Position numbers and translations under genes: made by a program
In this document: positions 31,019 through 33,003 of the stretch, piece after piece
How positions within the stretch are numbered: position 1 is the stretch's first letter
Layout of the letters: each line of letters begins with the position of its first letter
NCBI GenBank assembly: GCA_030147945.1
Contig: JASBUL010000098.1
Span: 24,632-57,634 of the forward strand
Length of the DNA stretch: 33,003 bases
DNA from: Oceanococcus sp.
GTDB taxonomy: Bacteria > Pseudomonadota > Gammaproteobacteria > Nevskiales > Oceanococcaceae
Reading direction: 5' to 3'
The notes under the pieces: model-generated
The model's database searches: none
The model's input: the letters and a program-made list of their open reading frames with translations, nothing else
What the model was told of the DNA's origin: nothing

Positions 31019-33003
31019 GCACTTACGCAGAACTGCACTGCTTGAGCAATTTCAGCTTTCTGCGGGGCGCTTCGCACCCTGAAGAACTGGTCGAGCGTGC
31101 CCATCAGCTGGGCTACGCCGCACTCGCACTGACCGACGAATGCTCGCTGGCCGGCATCGTGCGTGCCCATGTCCGGGCCAAGGAGCTTGGGTTGAAACTG
31201 ATCATCGGCACCGAAGTTCAGCTCAGCGATGGCCCCAAGCTGGTGCTGTTGGCCCGCAACCAGGCCGGTTATCACACCCTGTGCCGCCTGATCACCCGAG
31301 CCCGCCGCGCATCGCCCAAAGGCCGATACCAGCTCGACCGATCAGATCTGGCGCCCCTGCAGGATTGCCTGCTGCTGCTGATACCGAACGGAGCGCAACA
31401 CGACGCCACGCATGCGCAGTGGCTGGCCCAGCATCACGCCGGCCGTGCCTGGATTGGTATCGCCCTGCACCGCAGCGGTAAGGATCAATCCCACCTGGCG
31501 CATTGCACCAGAATCGGCCGCGATTACGCCTTGCCACTGGTGGCCTGCGGTGATGTTCACATGCATGTGCGCGAGCGACGCATCGTGCAGGACACACTGT
31601 GCGCGATCCGTCACCAATGCACTCTGCAGGAGGCCGGTTTACGTCTGTTCCCCAACGGCGAACGCCATCTGCGTGAGCCGCGCGCGCTCAGCTCGCTCTA
31701 TCCCGCCGAGTTGCTGAACGAAACCCTACGCGTAGCTGACTTGTGCCAGTTTTCCCTGGAGCAGTTGCAATACCGTTACCCGGCGGAAGATCTGCCGCCT
31801 GGACTCACAGCCAATGAACATCTGCGCCAGCTCACCGAAAAAGGCTTGCGCAAACATTGGCCGGACGGCGCTCCGAAGCGGGTGCGCGCTCTGATCGAGA
31901 AAGAACTGAAGGTGATCAAGGCGCTGGATTACCCGCATTACTTTCTCACTGTCTACGACATCATGCGCTGGGCCAAGTCGCAGGGCATCCTATGTCAGGG
32001 GCGTGGCTCGGCCGCCAATTCGGCCGTGTGCTTTGCTCTGGGTATCACAGTGGTCAGCCCGGACGATGCATCGCCCTTGTTTGAACGCTTCATCTCGGCC
32101 GAACGCAAAGAGCCACCTGACATCGACGTGGATTTTGAGCACCAGCGGCGCGAGGAGGTGTTTCAGTACATCTACCGCAAGTACGGACGCCAGCGTGCTG
32201 CGCTGACCGCCACGGTCATTCGCTACCGCAATAAAAGTGCATTGCGAGATGTAGGCAAAGCGCTGGGCTTCAGCACCGATGATCTGAGCCGGATCAATCA
32301 ATCGCTGGCCTGGTGGGACCAAGCCGAAGAACTGCCGCAACGCCTGGCCGCACTGGGGTTTGATCCGGCAGCCGAGAACATTCGTCAGTGGCTGGAGTTG
32401 AGCCGTGCAGTGCAGGGTTTCCCACGTCACCTGTCCCAGCACGTTGGTGGTTTTGTCATCAGCGAATCAGCGCTGGATGCACTGGTGCCCATCGAAAACG
32501 CCGGGATGCCGGAACGCACGGTAATTCAGTGGGAGAAGGATGATCTGGACGCGGTCGGGCTGTTCAAGATCGACTGTCTGGCCCTGGGTATGCTGACCGC
32601 CATCCGCAAATGCTTTGCACTGATAAAGCGCCATCACGGGCACACGCTCAGTCGCACCCTTCTGCTGGCTCAAGAGAAGCAACAGGGCCCCGAGGTTCGC
32701 GCCGTGTACAACATGCTGGGGCAGGCCCAAAGCGTAGGGGTTTTTCAGGTCGAATCGCGTGCCCAGATGTCCATGCTGCCGCGCATGAAACCCCGCAATC
32801 TCTACGATCTGACTGTAGAAACCGCCATCGTGCGCCCTGGTCCTATCCAGGGCGGCATGGTTCATCCTTATCTGGAGCGGCGCACGCGCGTGCGCGCCAA
32901 CCCCGATTACCGCCCGGCCTACCCCGCGCAGCTGAAAGAGATACTCGGACGCACCTATGGTATTCCTATCTTTCAGGAACAGGTCATGGAAGTCTGCGTT
33001 GTG
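31015..33003 (+). CDS. dnaE2: Error-prone DNA polymerase DnaE2, N-terminal part (partial at window end)
   Basis: The frame is open from the ATG at 31015 to the end of the window, giving 663 residues of a protein that is usually a little over 1000. The start overlaps the imuB stop by four bases (ATGA). The N-terminal PHP domain begins YAELHCLSNFSFLRGASHPE. The polymerase core has the FLTVYDIMRWAKSQGILCQG and GRGSAANSAVCFALGIT motifs and the acidic PDIDVDF cluster (368-374) that binds the catalytic metals, followed by ATVIRYRNKSALRDVGKALG and VGVFQVESRAQMSMLPRMKP, both typical of DnaE2. It is the translesion polymerase of the ImuA-ImuB-DnaE2 complex and is expected to be SOS-induced. The C-terminal beta-clamp and OB regions are outside the window. 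Confidence 0.95.
   Translation, partial: MSTYAELHCLSNFSFLRGASHPEELVERAHQLGYAALALTDECSLAGIVRAHVRAKELGLKLIIGTEVQLSDGPKLVLLARNQAGYHTLCRLITRARRASPKGRYQLDRSDLAPLQDCLLLLIPNGAQHDATHAQWLAQHHAGRAWIGIALHRSGKDQSHLAHCTRIGRDYALPLVACGDVHMHVRERRIVQDTLCAIRHQCTLQEAGLRLFPNGERHLREPRALSSLYPAELLNETLRVADLCQFSLEQLQYRYPAEDLPPGLTANEHLRQLTEKGLRKHWPDGAPKRVRALIEKELKVIKALDYPHYFLTVYDIMRWAKSQGILCQGRGSAANSAVCFALGITVVSPDDASPLFERFISAERKEPPDIDVDFEHQRREEVFQYIYRKYGRQRAALTATVIRYRNKSALRDVGKALGFSTDDLSRINQSLAWWDQAEELPQRLAALGFDPAAENIRQWLELSRAVQGFPRHLSQHVGGFVISESALDALVPIENAGMPERTVIQWEKDDLDAVGLFKIDCLALGMLTAIRKCFALIKRHHGHTLSRTLLLAQEKQQGPEVRAVYNMLGQAQSVGVFQVESRAQMSMLPRMKPRNLYDLTVETAIVRPGPIQGGMVHPYLERRTRVRANPDYRPAYPAQLKEILGRTYGIPIFQEQVMEVCVV

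Noticed and set aside
1..33003. tRNA or rRNA genes, IS elements, integrase genes or attachment sites
   Set aside because: I looked for tRNA-like cloverleaf sequences at gene gaps, transposase motifs and flanking direct repeats and saw none; the gaps are all shorter than about 210 bases.

Overview
The window is a GC-rich, densely packed stretch of bacterial chromosome. Gene content and order point to a gammaproteobacterium, probably near the Pseudomonadales/Nevskiales/Salinisphaerales. The evidence is purN followed by a DUF3108 gene, dcd and apbC next to metG and a complete rnfABCDGE operon, an E. coli-type LexA box, and a lexA-imuA-imuB-dnaE2 cassette. This placement is inference from synteny and protein features; no rRNA or tRNA gene is present to confirm it. 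I see no phage, IS element, CRISPR array or defence island.

Layout. 1-2977 (+): the end of purN, a DUF3108 periplasmic protein, a PF10118-type metal-dependent hydrolase behind a palindromic operator-like site, and a short-chain dehydrogenase. 3017-5166 (-): a PCu(A)C copper-chaperone lipoprotein, dcd and apbC. 5359-7425 (+): an unrecognised 688-residue secreted protein with a cysteine-rich C-terminus, lying between the divergent apbC and metG. 7530-9560 (+): metG. 9722-15157 (+): rnfABCDGE, with every junction overlapping, encoding the ion-translocating ferredoxin:NAD oxidoreductase. 15190-18172 (+): a small flavodoxin-family protein, an unrecognised lipoprotein and an S8 protease with a lipobox. 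18250-19008 (-): a glycerophosphodiester phosphodiesterase, divergent from a class III CoA-transferase (19062-20261, +). 20291-21951: a divergent pair consisting of an outer-membrane beta-barrel candidate (-) and a Tat-exported FecR-domain protein (+). 21945-26110 (-): an RND efflux pump and its adaptor. 26227-28374 (+): a Kef-type cation/proton antiporter and a small secreted protein behind a strong hairpin. 28418 to the window end (+): the SOS mutagenesis cassette lexA-imuA-imuB-dnaE2, with dnaE2 cut by the window edge.

How the genes work together. The clearest functional units are the Rnf complex, the RND adaptor/pump pair and the inducible translesion-synthesis operon. In the last, LexA represses its own operon through a CTGT-N8-ACAG box that also contains the promoter -10. 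The spacing of that promoter suggests that lexA mRNA starts at or next to the ATG. The least explained material is the surface and secreted set: the 688-residue cysteine-rich protein, the 285-residue lipoprotein, the protease with an unusual insertion between catalytic Asp and His, and the FecR/barrel pair. I did not find a complete novel multi-gene system that the sequence alone can demonstrate.
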